This document shows positions 1 through 8,930 of a stretch of DNA of 64,000 nucleotides, piece by piece (positions within the stretch are counted from its first letter, which is position 1; every line of letters begins with the position of its first letter). Under the pieces are notes generated by a model, which was not told the DNA's origin, searched no databases, and worked only from the letters and a program-made list of their open reading frames with translations. The stretch comes from an uncultured Prevotella sp. GTDB lineage: Bacteria; Bacteroidota; Bacteroidia; Bacteroidales; Bacteroidaceae. Position numbers and translations under genes: made by a program. The stretch is from NCBI GenBank assembly GCA_902495455.1, contig CABUXJ010000013.1, forward strand, positions 1 through 64,000, written 5' to 3'.

Positions 1-222
1 ATCTTTGATATCTACGTGAAGAATCAGGGCGAGAAGTCGAACGAGTATCTCACCGGCATCAAGGACGTGAACACCAACGCAGAGGCTGCCGGCGAAGTGG
101 TTCGCACGATGATATACAGTATCAACGGCGCACAGCTCGACAAGGCAATCAAGGGCATCAACATCATCAAGGAGATCTATGCCAACGGCGCTGTCAAGAC
201 ACGCAAGGTGATGATCAAGTAA
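1..222 (+). CDS. C-terminal end of a secreted protein (5' end outside window)
   Basis: Open from the first base (reading ATC TTT GAT) to the TAA at 220-222, so only the last 73 residues are present. The tail reads YSINGAQLDKAIKGINII and ends KTRKVMIK. A short beta-rich tail with a NG..(x)KGI(N/Y)I motif and a basic end is typical of C-terminal sorting regions on secreted Bacteroidota proteins (type IX secretion-like). The body that would reveal the function lies upstream. The same kind of tail ends the proteins at 34341 and 56267. Start codons inside this stretch (such as the GTG at 16) are internal. The assignment as a secreted protein is an inference from the tail only. Confidence 0.6.
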   Translation: MFDIYVKNQGEKSNEYLTGIKDVNTNAEAAGEVVRTMIYSINGAQLDKAIKGINIIKEIYANGAVKTRKVMIK

Positions 223-264
223 CAAAATGCAGTAGGTTCCTTAGAACGAACACTGCGAAACATG

Positions 265-309
265 AAAAAACCGGTGGGATGCCAGCGCGTCCCACCGGTT
301 TTTTTGTTT
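265..309 (+). terminator. Intrinsic terminator after the secreted-protein gene
   Basis: A perfect 15-bp stem, 265-279 against 290-304 (core ACCGGTGGGA / TCCCACCGGT), encloses a 10-nt loop and runs into a T-rich tract (TTTTTGTTTTTT). It starts 43 bases after the upstream stop codon. The A-rich left flank lets it work in both directions, but the only gene ending here is on the plus strand. Confidence 0.85.
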
Positions 310-416
310 TTTATTCTCTAAAATGTAAAGGGGAAAAGATATTATAAACGTATTCTAAATATAGAGTGAAGGAGCGAATAAAGAAAACAAATCAAAAACT
401 GAAAATATATAGAAAT

Positions 417-1916
417 ATGGCAAACAGATATTTATTGGGATTTGACGTCGGAAGCAGCTCTGTCAAGGCATCGCTTGTCAATGCTGATACGGGAAAGTGT
501 GTCGCTACGGCTTTCTATCCCGAACGAGAGGCTCCGATTATGGCTGTCAAGGCCGGTTGGGCCGAGCAGGACCCGCAGATGTGGTGGGACAACGCCAAAC
601 TGAGTTTGAAGAAAATCATGGCCGAATCGGGAGCCAAAGGTGACGAGATAGCCGCCATCGGTATTTCTTATCAGATGCACGGACTTGTCTGTGTGGACAA
701 AGACCTCAAAGCCTTGCGTCCGTCCATTATCTGGTGTGATTCGCGGGCCGTACCCTACGGAGAGCGTGCTTTCAGCGACCTCGGCAAGGACACGTGTCTG
801 GGACATCTGCTCAATTCGCCCGGAAACTTCACGGCCGCCAAGCTGGCGTGGGTAAAGGAGAACGAACCGGACGTATATGAGAGAATCCATAAGATAATGT
901 TGCCCGGAGACTATCTGGCTCTGCGTCTTAGCGGCGAGGCCAACACTACGGTGAGCGGTCTGAGCGAGGGCATGTTTTGGGACTTCAAGAACGGCGGCGT
1001 GGCCGACTTCCTGATGGACTACTACGGTTTCGACCGTTCGCTCATCTCCGACATCGTTCCCACGTTCAGCATCCAGAGCCGCGTTTCGGCTGAAGCTGCC
1101 GCAGAGACGGGACTTAAGGCGGGTACGCCGATAACATATCGTGCCGGTGACCAACCGAACAATGCGCTTAGCCTAAATGTGTTCAATCCCGGCGAGATTG
1201 CCTCGACAGCCGGAACGTCGGGTGTGGTCTACGGTGTGCTGGGTGACGTCAACTACGACCCGAAGAGCCGTGTCAACACCTTTGCACATGTCAATCACAC
1301 GGCCGACATGACACGTCTCGGAGTGTTGCTTTGCATCAACGGAACGGGAATCCTCAACGCATGGGTGCGTCGTACGGTCGCTCCGGAGGGCATCAGCTAC
1401 GCCGACATGAATGACCTGACGGCTACGGTGCCTATCGGCAGCGAGGGCGTGACGGTGATTCCGTTCGGCAACGGGGCCGAGCGAGTGCTGGAGAATCGTG
1501 AGACGGGATGCACCGTTAGCGGCATCAACTTCAACAAGCACGGCAAGGCGCACATCATCCGCGCCGCCCAGGAAGGCATAGTCTTCAGTTTCTGCTACGG
1601 CATGGAGGTCATGCAGCAGATGGGCATGGACATCCGCAAGATACACGCCGGACGGGCCAACATGTTCCTCAGCCCGCTGTTCCGCGACACGCTGGCAGGC
1701 GTGAGCGGTGCGACAATCGAGCTCTATGACACCGACGGCAGCGTGGGTGCGGCCAAGGGCGCAGGCATCGGAGCCGGTATCTACAAGGACAACAACGAGG
1801 CTTTCGCTACGTTGGACAAACTGCAGGTGATTGAACCTGACGAGGCCCGTCGTGCCGAATATCTTCAGGCATACGCCCGTTGGAAGGAAGCATTGAAGAA
1901 AGAAGTGAGTATATAA
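417..1916 (+). CDS. xylB: Xylulokinase
   Basis: A 499-residue FGGY-family sugar kinase that phosphorylates D-xylulose to xylulose-5-phosphate in the cytoplasm. The N-terminal nucleotide-binding motif is GFDVGSSSVKASLV. Next come WAEQDP, the substrate region GISYQMHGLV and IIWCDSRA, then the GDQPNNA segment with the presumed catalytic Asp, and a C-terminal ATPase-fold half. The frame stays open upstream to a GTG at 366, but the ATG at 417 (MANRYLLGFD) gives the normal family start, so 417 is chosen. It lies 29 bases upstream of xylA, and the pair forms the xylose isomerase pathway operon. No clear TAnnTTTG promoter was found in 310-416. Confidence 0.93.
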   Translation: MANRYLLGFDVGSSSVKASLVNADTGKCVATAFYPEREAPIMAVKAGWAEQDPQMWWDNAKLSLKKIMAESGAKGDEIAAIGISYQMHGLVCVDKDLKALRPSIIWCDSRAVPYGERAFSDLGKDTCLGHLLNSPGNFTAAKLAWVKENEPDVYERIHKIMLPGDYLALRLSGEANTTVSGLSEGMFWDFKNGGVADFLMDYYGFDRSLISDIVPTFSIQSRVSAEAAAETGLKAGTPITYRAGDQPNNALSLNVFNPGEIASTAGTSGVVYGVLGDVNYDPKSRVNTFAHVNHTADMTRLGVLLCINGTGILNAWVRRTVAPEGISYADMNDLTATVPIGSEGVTVIPFGNGAERVLENRETGCTVSGINFNKHGKAHIIRAAQEGIVFSFCYGMEVMQQMGMDIRKIHAGRANMFLSPLFRDTLAGVSGATIELYDTDGSVGAAKGAGIGAGIYKDNNEAFATLDKLQVIEPDEARRAEYLQAYARWKEALKKEVSI

Positions 1917-1945
1917 CCTTATTTAAAATATAAAGAAACAATATT

Positions 1946-3262
1946 ATGGCAAAAGAGTATTTTCCGCAAATAGGAAAAATCCCCTTCGAGGGAACTGAGA
2001 GCAAGAATGTGTTGGCTTTCCACTATTACGACCCCGAGCGTGTGGTGATGGGCAAGAAGATGAAGGACTGGCTGCGCTTCTCTATGGCATGGTGGCACAC
2101 ACTGTGCGGAGCATCAGGCGACCAGTTCGGCGGTCAGACCCGCAGCTACGAGTGGGACAAGGCCGAGTGTGCCGTGCAGCGTGCAAAGGACAAGATGGAT
2201 GCCGGTTTTGAAATCATGCAGAAGCTCGGCATCGAGTATTTCTGCTTCCACGATGTTGACCTCGTTGACGAGGGTGCGACCATTGAGGAGTATGAGGCCC
2301 GCATGAAGGCAATCACTGACTATGCTCAGGAGAAGATGGCAGCAACGGGTATCAAGTTGCTGTGGGGTACGGCAAATGTATTCGGCAATAAGCGCTACAT
2401 GAACGGCGCCGCCACGAACCCAGACTTTGACGTTGTGGCCCGTGCCGGTGTGCAGATCAAGAACGCTATCGACGCTACAATCAAGCTCGGCGGCCAGAAC
2501 TACGTGTTCTGGGGCGGACGTGAGGGCTACATGAGCCTGCTCAACACACAGATGCAGCGTGAGAAGAACCACCTGGCAAAGATGTTGACCGCAGCTCGTG
2601 ACTATGCCCGTGCAAAGGGATTCAAGGGCACGTTCCTCATCGAACCGAAACCGATGGAGCCGACCAAGCATCAGTATGACGTCGACACGGAGACCGTGAT
2701 CGGATTCCTCCGCGCTAATGGTCTTGATAAGGACTTCAAGGTGAACATCGAGGTCAACCACGCCACATTGGCCGGCCACACCTTCGAGCACGAACTGGCA
2801 GTGGCTGTCGATAACGGCATGCTCGGTTCTATCGACGCAAACCGCGGCGACGCTCAGAACGGATGGGACACAGACCAGTTCCCCATCGACAACTACGAAC
2901 TGACACAGGCCATGATGCAGGTTATCCGCAACGGCGGTCTAGGTACCGGCGGTTCAAACTTCGACGCCAAGCTGCGCCGCAACTCTACCGATCCGGAGGA
3001 CATCTTCATCGCTCACATCAGCGGTATGGACGCTATGGCTCGTGCCCTGCTCAACGCAGCTGCCATTCTTGAGGAGAGCGAGCTGCCCGCAATGCTCAAG
3101 GAGCGTTACGCCAGCTTCGACAGCGGTATCGGCAAGGACTTCGAGGACGGCAAGCTGTCTCTCGAACAGATCTACGAGTACGGCAAGAAGGTCGAGGAGC
3201 CTAAGGCTACCAGCGGAAAGCAGGAGAAGTATGAGACCATCGTGGCTCTCTATGCGAAATAA
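1946..3262 (+). CDS. xylA: Xylose isomerase
   Basis: A 438-residue TIM-barrel enzyme that converts D-xylose to D-xylulose, the step before XylB. All expected signature residues are visible: YFCFHDVDLVDE with the catalytic His and Asp, IEPKPMEPTKHQYD with metal ligand Glu and the Lys, NIEVNHATLAGHTFEHE with Glu and His ligands, DANRGD, GWDTDQFP, and NFDAKLRRNSTDPED. Length and start match class II xylose isomerases. It is the second gene of a two-gene operon and is followed by a terminator at 3338. Gene order here is xylB then xylA. No xylose transporter or regulator is in the window. Confidence 0.97.
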   Translation: MAKEYFPQIGKIPFEGTESKNVLAFHYYDPERVVMGKKMKDWLRFSMAWWHTLCGASGDQFGGQTRSYEWDKAECAVQRAKDKMDAGFEIMQKLGIEYFCFHDVDLVDEGATIEEYEARMKAITDYAQEKMAATGIKLLWGTANVFGNKRYMNGAATNPDFDVVARAGVQIKNAIDATIKLGGQNYVFWGGREGYMSLLNTQMQREKNHLAKMLTAARDYARAKGFKGTFLIEPKPMEPTKHQYDVDTETVIGFLRANGLDKDFKVNIEVNHATLAGHTFEHELAVAVDNGMLGSIDANRGDAQNGWDTDQFPIDNYELTQAMMQVIRNGGLGTGGSNFDAKLRRNSTDPEDIFIAHISGMDAMARALLNAAAILEESELPAMLKERYASFDSGIGKDFEDGKLSLEQIYEYGKKVEEPKATSGKQEKYETIVALYAK

Positions 3263-3337
3263 GTAAGACGGCATAGTCTTATGTATGCCGGTGGCCGTCC
3301 GTTTGCAGACAGCCCCGCATCAATGACATGACGGGAA

Positions 3338-3385
3338 GTCTTTCTGCAGATTGATGAAGTCTGCGGAAAGGCTTTCTTTGTTTTT
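3338..3385 (+). terminator. Intrinsic terminator after xylA
   Basis: A 13-bp stem (3338-3350 with 3360-3372, a few G-U pairs) is followed by TTTCTTTGTTTTT. It ends the xylBA transcript. Confidence 0.7.
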
Positions 3386-3474
3386 GGGAGAAGGCTGTCC
3401 GGCAGCGGCCGGATGGAAACTCCGGTCAAATACAGTAGCCGTACGTATTGGCGGTGAAATTAATCCCCGTTTGT

Positions 3475-3505
3475 TTTGGCCATTCATTTGTTTGTTGTAC
3501 ATTTG
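3475..3505 (+). promoter_or_regulatory. Housekeeping Bacteroidota promoter for the sigma factor gene
   Basis: TTTG at 3475-3478 (-33 box), a 19-nt spacer and TACATTTG at 3498-3505 (-7 box, TAnnTTTG). The gene starts at 3547, giving a leader of about 35 nt. Both boxes and the spacing fit the known Bacteroides consensus. Confidence 0.65.
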
Positions 3506-3546
3506 CATCTGAAAGAATCATAAAGGCATAAAAAGACGGGCGCGGC

Positions 3547-4059
3547 ATGGGGACAATTACCACAGAAGATTTTGAAATCCTGTTCAGGGAGATTTATTCG
3601 CGCTGTTATTTTTATGCCGTGCGGCTTGTCAATGACGAAGACGCAAGCCGCGACATAATCAGTGAGAGCTTTGTTTCGGTGTGGGAAAACCGCGCCACGA
3701 TTGATCCGCAGAAGTTACGCGGCTATGTTTTTTCCTGCATTAGGAACAAGTGCATCAACCATTTGCGTGAGACCCGCCGTTTCGAGCAGGTAGAGAATGA
3801 GGCCATGCTGCCGGAAGCGTTTCAGGAAGAGGAATGGGCGCAGCGAGAGGCACGCCTCACAGAGGTTGAGAGGGAGCTGGAACGGCTGCCCGAACGCACA
3901 CGCTATGTTCTCGAACAGTGCTACTACCACAAGAGGACTTACCGTGACGTGGGTGACGAACTGGGCATGTCGGTAAACGGAGTGAAGAAGCATATCGTGA
4001 AAGGGATGGCGGCATTGCGCAGCCATTTTAACACAGATAAACACAAACGGAGTACCTGA
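3547..4059 (+). CDS. ECF-family RNA polymerase sigma-70 factor
   Basis: A 170-residue sigma factor with only regions 2 and 4. Region 2 runs from about residue 8 to 75 (FREIYSRCYFYAVRLVNDED, then the core-binding helices ending NKCINHLRETRR). Region 4 runs from about residue 105 to 160 (LERLPERTRYVLEQC, then the helix-turn-helix TYRDVGDELGMSVNGVKKHI). It is followed 42 bases later by a FecR-type anti-sigma gene and then SusC/SusD. In Bacteroidota this arrangement usually means that a TonB-dependent receptor signals through FecR to free the sigma factor, which then transcribes the SusC operon. The ATG at 3547 is the only sensible start. Confidence 0.92.
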   Translation: MGTITTEDFEILFREIYSRCYFYAVRLVNDEDASRDIISESFVSVWENRATIDPQKLRGYVFSCIRNKCINHLRETRRFEQVENEAMLPEAFQEEEWAQREARLTEVERELERLPERTRYVLEQCYYHKRTYRDVGDELGMSVNGVKKHIVKGMAALRSHFNTDKHKRST

Positions 4060-4101
4060 ACGGTTTTCACCGTTGTCTTTAATATAAAAGGAACTGCTAT
4101 C

Positions 4102-5151
4102 ATGTGCAACAAAGACAATAATATAACGGAAGAGGAGCTGGACCGGCTGCTTCCCACTGACGAGGAGGCCGGACTGCTGGGCGAGGTCTTTGCCCGTATG
4201 AACGGTGACGGGCCGGACGTCGGCTGCGAGTGGGCCATGCTGAAAGCCCGTATCGGGGAGAAACCGCGCCGCCGCAGTTTCCGTCTCGTTCCGGCCGTCA
4301 TCGTCGCCGCTGCGGCATGTGTCGCGCTCTTCTTCATCCTCCGGACGAATGGCGGAGAGGATATTTCGGGTCCCCAGCCGGTCATTGTCCATGAGGCATC
4401 ATGTGTCGGTGACGTTATGCTCACTTGCGATGACGGCAGCAGCCGGCCCGTGAGCGAGGAAGATGTGTCGTTCGCCACGAAGGAAAAGGCCGCGCAGTCG
4501 GATGCCGGCCGGATGAGGATGACCACGCCACGGGGCAAGGAGTGCAATCTGACGCTTGCCGACGGCACCCGTGTCTGGCTCAACGCGGAGAGCAGCATCG
4601 AATTTCCTGCCGCGTTCACGGGCCGCCGGCGTGAGGTGAAAATTACGGGCGAGGCCTATTTTGAGGTCGCTCACGACGCACAGCGGCCGTTCGTCGTTAC
4701 GAGCGACTACTATTCGGCGACGGTTCTTGGTACGACATTCGACGCCCGGGCCTATTCTAAGACCGACGCCAGCGTCGTTCTGGTGGAGGGACGTCTGAAG
4801 GTGGCGGCGCTGTCGGCACAGCCGGGGCAGGGCGGGCGCGTCATCACTCCCGGAACGCAGGCGGTGTTCAGTCCTGGCGGGAACATTGCGGTGGCCGATG
4901 TGGACACCTATCCTTACGTGCAACGGCGCAACGGCTTCTTCTATTTCGACAACGAGCCGTTGCTCGACATCATGCTTGAACTCGGACGGTGGTACAACAA
5001 GACCATCGTCTTTGAGAACCCTGAGGTCATGAAGACGAGGCTCCACTTTGTGGCGGAACGCAGTCAGAGCTTCGTCGACATACTCAAAAGCCTCTGCGAG
5101 CTCGACGACATTGATATTCAATTGAGCGATGACGATGTTACGATAAGGTAG
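4102..5151 (+). CDS. FecR-type anti-sigma factor
   Basis: A 349-residue single-pass inner-membrane protein. The N-terminal 55 residues are cytoplasmic and acidic, suited to binding the sigma factor. A transmembrane helix follows at about residues 58-80 (LVPAVIVAAAACVALFFIL). The periplasmic FecR domain starts near residue 138 (TTPRGKECNLTLADGTRVWLN, then EVKITGEAYFEVAHD, and VLGTTFDARAY). The last 80 residues form the DUF4974-like C-terminal domain (NEPLLDIMLELGRWYN) that is expected to meet the SusC N-terminal domain. Co-transcribed with the sigma gene. Confidence 0.92.
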   Translation: MCNKDNNITEEELDRLLPTDEEAGLLGEVFARMNGDGPDVGCEWAMLKARIGEKPRRRSFRLVPAVIVAAAACVALFFILRTNGGEDISGPQPVIVHEASCVGDVMLTCDDGSSRPVSEEDVSFATKEKAAQSDAGRMRMTTPRGKECNLTLADGTRVWLNAESSIEFPAAFTGRRREVKITGEAYFEVAHDAQRPFVVTSDYYSATVLGTTFDARAYSKTDASVVLVEGRLKVAALSAQPGQGGRVITPGTQAVFSPGGNIAVADVDTYPYVQRRNGFFYFDNEPLLDIMLELGRWYNKTIVFENPEVMKTRLHFVAERSQSFVDILKSLCELDDIDIQLSDDDVTIR

Positions 5152-5230
5152 CCGTGTGCTGCAAAAATATACCGAAAACAAACATTTTTAATCTACGAAC
5201 GAACAAATTTAATCTTTTTCTAAAGAATTT

Positions 5231-5256
5231 GTAACATTCCGGTACCCGATTGCGTT
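5231..5256 (+). promoter_or_regulatory. Possible ECF-sigma promoter ahead of susC
   Basis: GTAAC at 5231-5235 and CGTT at 5253-5256, 17 nt apart, resemble the GTAAC...CGT pattern of Bacteroidota ECF promoters. They lie 60 bases upstream of the SusC start, in a 165-base AT-rich gap with no good TAnnTTTG box. The functional link to the adjacent sigma factor is an inference. Confidence 0.35.
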
Positions 5257-5316
5257 GAATTCTGTCATTTTAATAAACGTAAGTTATAAAATGTTGTTTA
5301 ACGTAATAAAAGGTTT

Positions 5317-8300
5317 ATGAGAAAAAGAAAATCCGGAATCGTCTTGTTGCTCATTTGCGCTATGTTTCTGCTTTCTGTCGTGGAAGCGGGCGCACAGGGC
5401 AACAAGGTTTCGCTGACGTGTAATGACACGCCTTTGCCCTCGGCCCTGTCACAGGTCGAAAGGCAGTCGGGTTATTACAAGCTCAACTACAATTACGATG
5501 AGCTCAGTCGCCACAAGGTGACGGTCTCCATCACCGAACAGACTGCCCCAGAGGCTGTCGGCCGGTTGCTTCGCGGACTTCCGTTCGGCTATACGGTCAA
5601 CGGCAAGTTCATCAACGTCAGCCGTAATGCCGGCAAGGCGGGCAACGGCGGAAGCGGCAAGGCCCGCGGCCGGCTGCTCGACAGGAACGGTGACCCGCTG
5701 ATCGGAGCCACGGTGAAGGTCGTCGGGACGGACAATGCCACCGTGACCGACACTGACGGTAACTATCAGCTTGACGGGGTGGGGGCCGACGACGTGATTG
5801 AATACTCGTATATCGGCATGAAGACCTACCGCCGTAAGTACAGCGACAAGAACGTCAGTATCATCATGGACGACGACTCCAACGTCATCGGCAACGTCGT
5901 CGTGACGGGCATGCAACAGATGGACCGCCGCCTGTTCACCGGTTCGACCGTGATGATTGACGCCGCGGAGGCCAAGCTCGACGGTGTTCCGGACATCAGC
6001 CGCTCGCTCGAAGGCCGTGTCGCCGGAGTCTCGGTACAGAACGTGACGGGTACTTTCGGAACGGCACCGAAGATTCACGTGCGCGGCGCCACCTCCATCT
6101 ACGGCAACTCAACGCCGCTTTGGGTCGTTGACGGTGTCATCCAGGACGACATTATCGAGGTCAGCACCGACCGCCTTTCCTCCGGCGATGCCGTCACGCT
6201 GATAAGCTCGGCCGTGGCAAACCTCAACGCCGACGACATTGAGAGCTTCCAGATTTTGAAGGACGGTTCGGCCACATCTATATACGGTGCGCGCGGAATG
6301 GCCGGAGTCATCGTAGTGACGACAAAGAAGGGAGTGCGCAGCAAGCCCCGCGTGCACTATTCCGGCGAATATACGATGCGGCTGAAGCCTCATTATTCCG
6401 AGTTCAACATCATGAATTCGCAGGAGCAGATGGGCGTCTACCGCGAATTGCAGCAGAAGGGATGGCTCAACTATTCCGACACCCACCGGGCAGCGTCGAG
6501 CGGAGTTTACGGCAAGATGTATCAGCTGATGAACACGTACAACCCACAGACCGGAACTTTCATGCTTGCCAATACTCCGGAGGCCAAGGCCGAATATCTC
6601 ATGCAGTCGGAATACAGGAACACCGACTGGTTTGACGAGCTGTTCAAGAACACGATAGCGATGAACCATTCCGTCAGTCTCAGCGTGGGCAACGAGCGAT
6701 CGCGCACCTACGCCGCCTTGAGCGCTATGCTTGACGACGGCTGGTATCAGGACAATTCCGTTGAGCGCTATACGGCCCATCTGAACACGACGATTGATCT
6801 CAATGACCGGCTGCGGCTCAACATGATTGCCACCTCCGCTTTCCGCAAGCAGAAAGCCCCCGGTACGCTCAATCAGGACGTCGACCCGTTCTACGGTGAG
6901 GTGTCACGCGACTTCGACATCAATCCCTATTCCTACGCCATCAACGCCTCTCGCACGCTTGACGCGGACGAATTCTACCGGCGTTATTATACCGACTTCA
7001 ACATCAAGCACGAACTCGACAACAACAGCATGGACATCGACATGTCGGACGTGAAGTTCCAGGCGCAGCTCGACTGGCGGCTCGTCTTCGGTCTGGAGCT
7101 GACGGCGATGGGTGCCGTGCGCTACATCAATTCCGACCAGGAGCACAAAATATCCGACGAGAGCAATCAGGCCCGGGCCTACCGCGCCATGCCCGACATC
7201 TATTCGCTGACGGACAATCCCTTCCTCTACGCCGACCCGCAGCTGCCGGGAAGCATGGCCGTGTCGGTGTTGCCGGAGGGCGGAATCTATCAGAAGACGA
7301 CATACAAGATGCGCAGCTACTATGGCCGGTTGACGGCCAACTTCAGCCGCGTCTTCAACAACGTCCATATCGTCAATCTCTTCGGCGGCGCGGAAGCTAA
7401 CTCGCAGTCGCGCACCAACACCTTCTTCAACGGCTGGGGCATGCAGTACACCATCGGCGAGATTCCTTTCTATACAGCCGACTTCTTCCGGAAAGGCATC
7501 AACGAGAACGAGCAGTACTATTCACTTGAAAACACATATACCCGCTCGGCCGCCTTCTTCGCCAACGCCACATATTCCTACAACCGGCGCTACATCGTCA
7601 ACCTCACTGGCCGCTACGACGGCACGAACCGTCTTGGGCGTGCCCGTCAGTCGCGCTGGCTGCCGACGTGGAACGTTTCGGGAGCATGGAACGTCAGTGA
7701 GGAGAAGTTCTGGAAGCCGTTGGAGCATATCGCTTCCCATGCCGTGCTGAAGCTGTCATACTCCCTCACGGGCGACCCCGGTCCGGCCAACGTGACCAAC
7801 GCCCTTGCCGACATCCGCTACTACACGCCCTATCGTCCGCAGACCGGCACTCAGGAGAACGGACTGCGTATCATGGAGCTGGCCAACAGCGAGCTGACAT
7901 ACGAGAAGAAACATGAGTTCAACGTCGGTCTGGAGCTGGGCTTCTTGAACAACCGCATCAATTTCGCCGGCGACTTCTATGTCCGCAACAACTACGACCT
8001 GATCGGAATGATACAGACCGAGGGCGTCGGCGGACAGATGCTGAAGCTGGCCAACGTGGCTGAGATGAAGTCGAAGGGCGCCGAGTTCACCCTGTCGACG
8101 AAGAACATCGCCGGCAAGGACTTCTCTTGGCACACGAACCTCATCTTCTCCCACGCTACGACCGAAGTGACGAAGCTGAAGACCAAGGCCGAGGCGATGG
8201 AGCTGATCGTCGGCGAGGGATTTGCCCTTGAGGGTTATCCGGCGCGCGGACTGTTCTCCTTCCGTTCGGAGGGGCTCAACGAAATCGGCATCCCCGTCAT

Positions 8301-8910
8301 CGTCAATCAGGACGGAAAGGCCACGACGAATGGTTTTGAGTTCGACCTCCGCACGCAGAACCTTGACAATCTCGTCTACGAAGGCCCGACAGACCCGACA
8401 TACACCGGCAGCCTCGGCAACATCTTCCGCTACCGCAACCTGCGCCTGAACGTCTTCATAACTTACGCCTTCGGCAATGTTGTGCGCCTCGCACCCGTTT
8501 TCCGGAGTTCCTACAGCGACCTCGACGCCATGCCGAAAGAGTTTGCCGACCGCTGGACGCTGGCCGGCGACGAGCGGTCGACCCGCGTTCCCGTGATACT
8601 GTCGGCGGATCAGGACCACCGCGACGTCTATCTCCGCAAGCTCTACAACATCTACAACTACACCACCGACCGCGTGACCAAGGGAGACTTCATACGTATG
8701 AAGGAGATTTCGCTCACCTACGACTTCCCCAAGACGCTGATAAAGCGCATCGGACTGGCTGACCTCTCGATGAAGGTTCAGGCCACAAACCTCTTCCTCA
8801 TCTACGCGGACAGCAAGCTGAACGGCCAGGATCCCGAGTTCTTCCGTTCCGGCGGTGTCTCTGCGCCCATGCCGAAGCAATTTACGTTTACACTCAATAT
8901 GGGAATATAA
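5317..8910 (+). CDS. SusC/RagA-family TonB-linked outer-membrane transporter with STN signalling domain
   Basis: A 1197-residue outer-membrane receptor. A signal peptide (IVLLLICAMFLLSVVEAGAQ) is followed by an STN (secretin/TonB short N-terminal) domain at about residues 30-105, which is the part that talks to FecR. A carboxypeptidase-like regulatory beta-sandwich follows at about 112-192 (ARGRLLDRNGDPLIGATVKV), then the SusC plug (LEGRVAGVSVQN; ILKDGSATSIYGARGMAGVI) and the beta-barrel to the C-terminal aromatic/hydrophobic strand. It moves a substrate captured by the SusD partner across the outer membrane. No carbohydrate-active enzyme is adjacent, so the substrate is unknown and may not be a glycan. 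Confidence 0.93.
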   Translation: MRKRKSGIVLLLICAMFLLSVVEAGAQGNKVSLTCNDTPLPSALSQVERQSGYYKLNYNYDELSRHKVTVSITEQTAPEAVGRLLRGLPFGYTVNGKFINVSRNAGKAGNGGSGKARGRLLDRNGDPLIGATVKVVGTDNATVTDTDGNYQLDGVGADDVIEYSYIGMKTYRRKYSDKNVSIIMDDDSNVIGNVVVTGMQQMDRRLFTGSTVMIDAAEAKLDGVPDISRSLEGRVAGVSVQNVTGTFGTAPKIHVRGATSIYGNSTPLWVVDGVIQDDIIEVSTDRLSSGDAVTLISSAVANLNADDIESFQILKDGSATSIYGARGMAGVIVVTTKKGVRSKPRVHYSGEYTMRLKPHYSEFNIMNSQEQMGVYRELQQKGWLNYSDTHRAASSGVYGKMYQLMNTYNPQTGTFMLANTPEAKAEYLMQSEYRNTDWFDELFKNTIAMNHSVSLSVGNERSRTYAALSAMLDDGWYQDNSVERYTAHLNTTIDLNDRLRLNMIATSAFRKQKAPGTLNQDVDPFYGEVSRDFDINPYSYAINASRTLDADEFYRRYYTDFNIKHELDNNSMDIDMSDVKFQAQLDWRLVFGLELTAMGAVRYINSDQEHKISDESNQARAYRAMPDIYSLTDNPFLYADPQLPGSMAVSVLPEGGIYQKTTYKMRSYYGRLTANFSRVFNNVHIVNLFGGAEANSQSRTNTFFNGWGMQYTIGEIPFYTADFFRKGINENEQYYSLENTYTRSAAFFANATYSYNRRYIVNLTGRYDGTNRLGRARQSRWLPTWNVSGAWNVSEEKFWKPLEHIASHAVLKLSYSLTGDPGPANVTNALADIRYYTPYRPQTGTQENGLRIMELANSELTYEKKHEFNVGLELGFLNNRINFAGDFYVRNNYDLIGMIQTEGVGGQMLKLANVAEMKSKGAEFTLSTKNIAGKDFSWHTNLIFSHATTEVTKLKTKAEAMELIVGEGFALEGYPARGLFSFRSEGLNEIGIPVIVNQDGKATTNGFEFDLRTQNLDNLVYEGPTDPTYTGSLGNIFRYRNLRLNVFITYAFGNVVRLAPVFRSSYSDLDAMPKEFADRWTLAGDERSTRVPVILSADQDHRDVYLRKLYNIYNYTTDRVTKGDFIRMKEISLTYDFPKTLIKRIGLADLSMKVQATNLFLIYADSKLNGQDPEFFRSGGVSAPMPKQFTFTLNMGI

Positions 8911-8930
8911 CCCCGCAAAAGAACGAATCT

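Noticed and set aside
366..416. Longer xylB start at GTG 366
   Set aside because: The added 17 residues are basic and unlike the family. The ATG at 417 places the nucleotide-binding loop at the usual distance.
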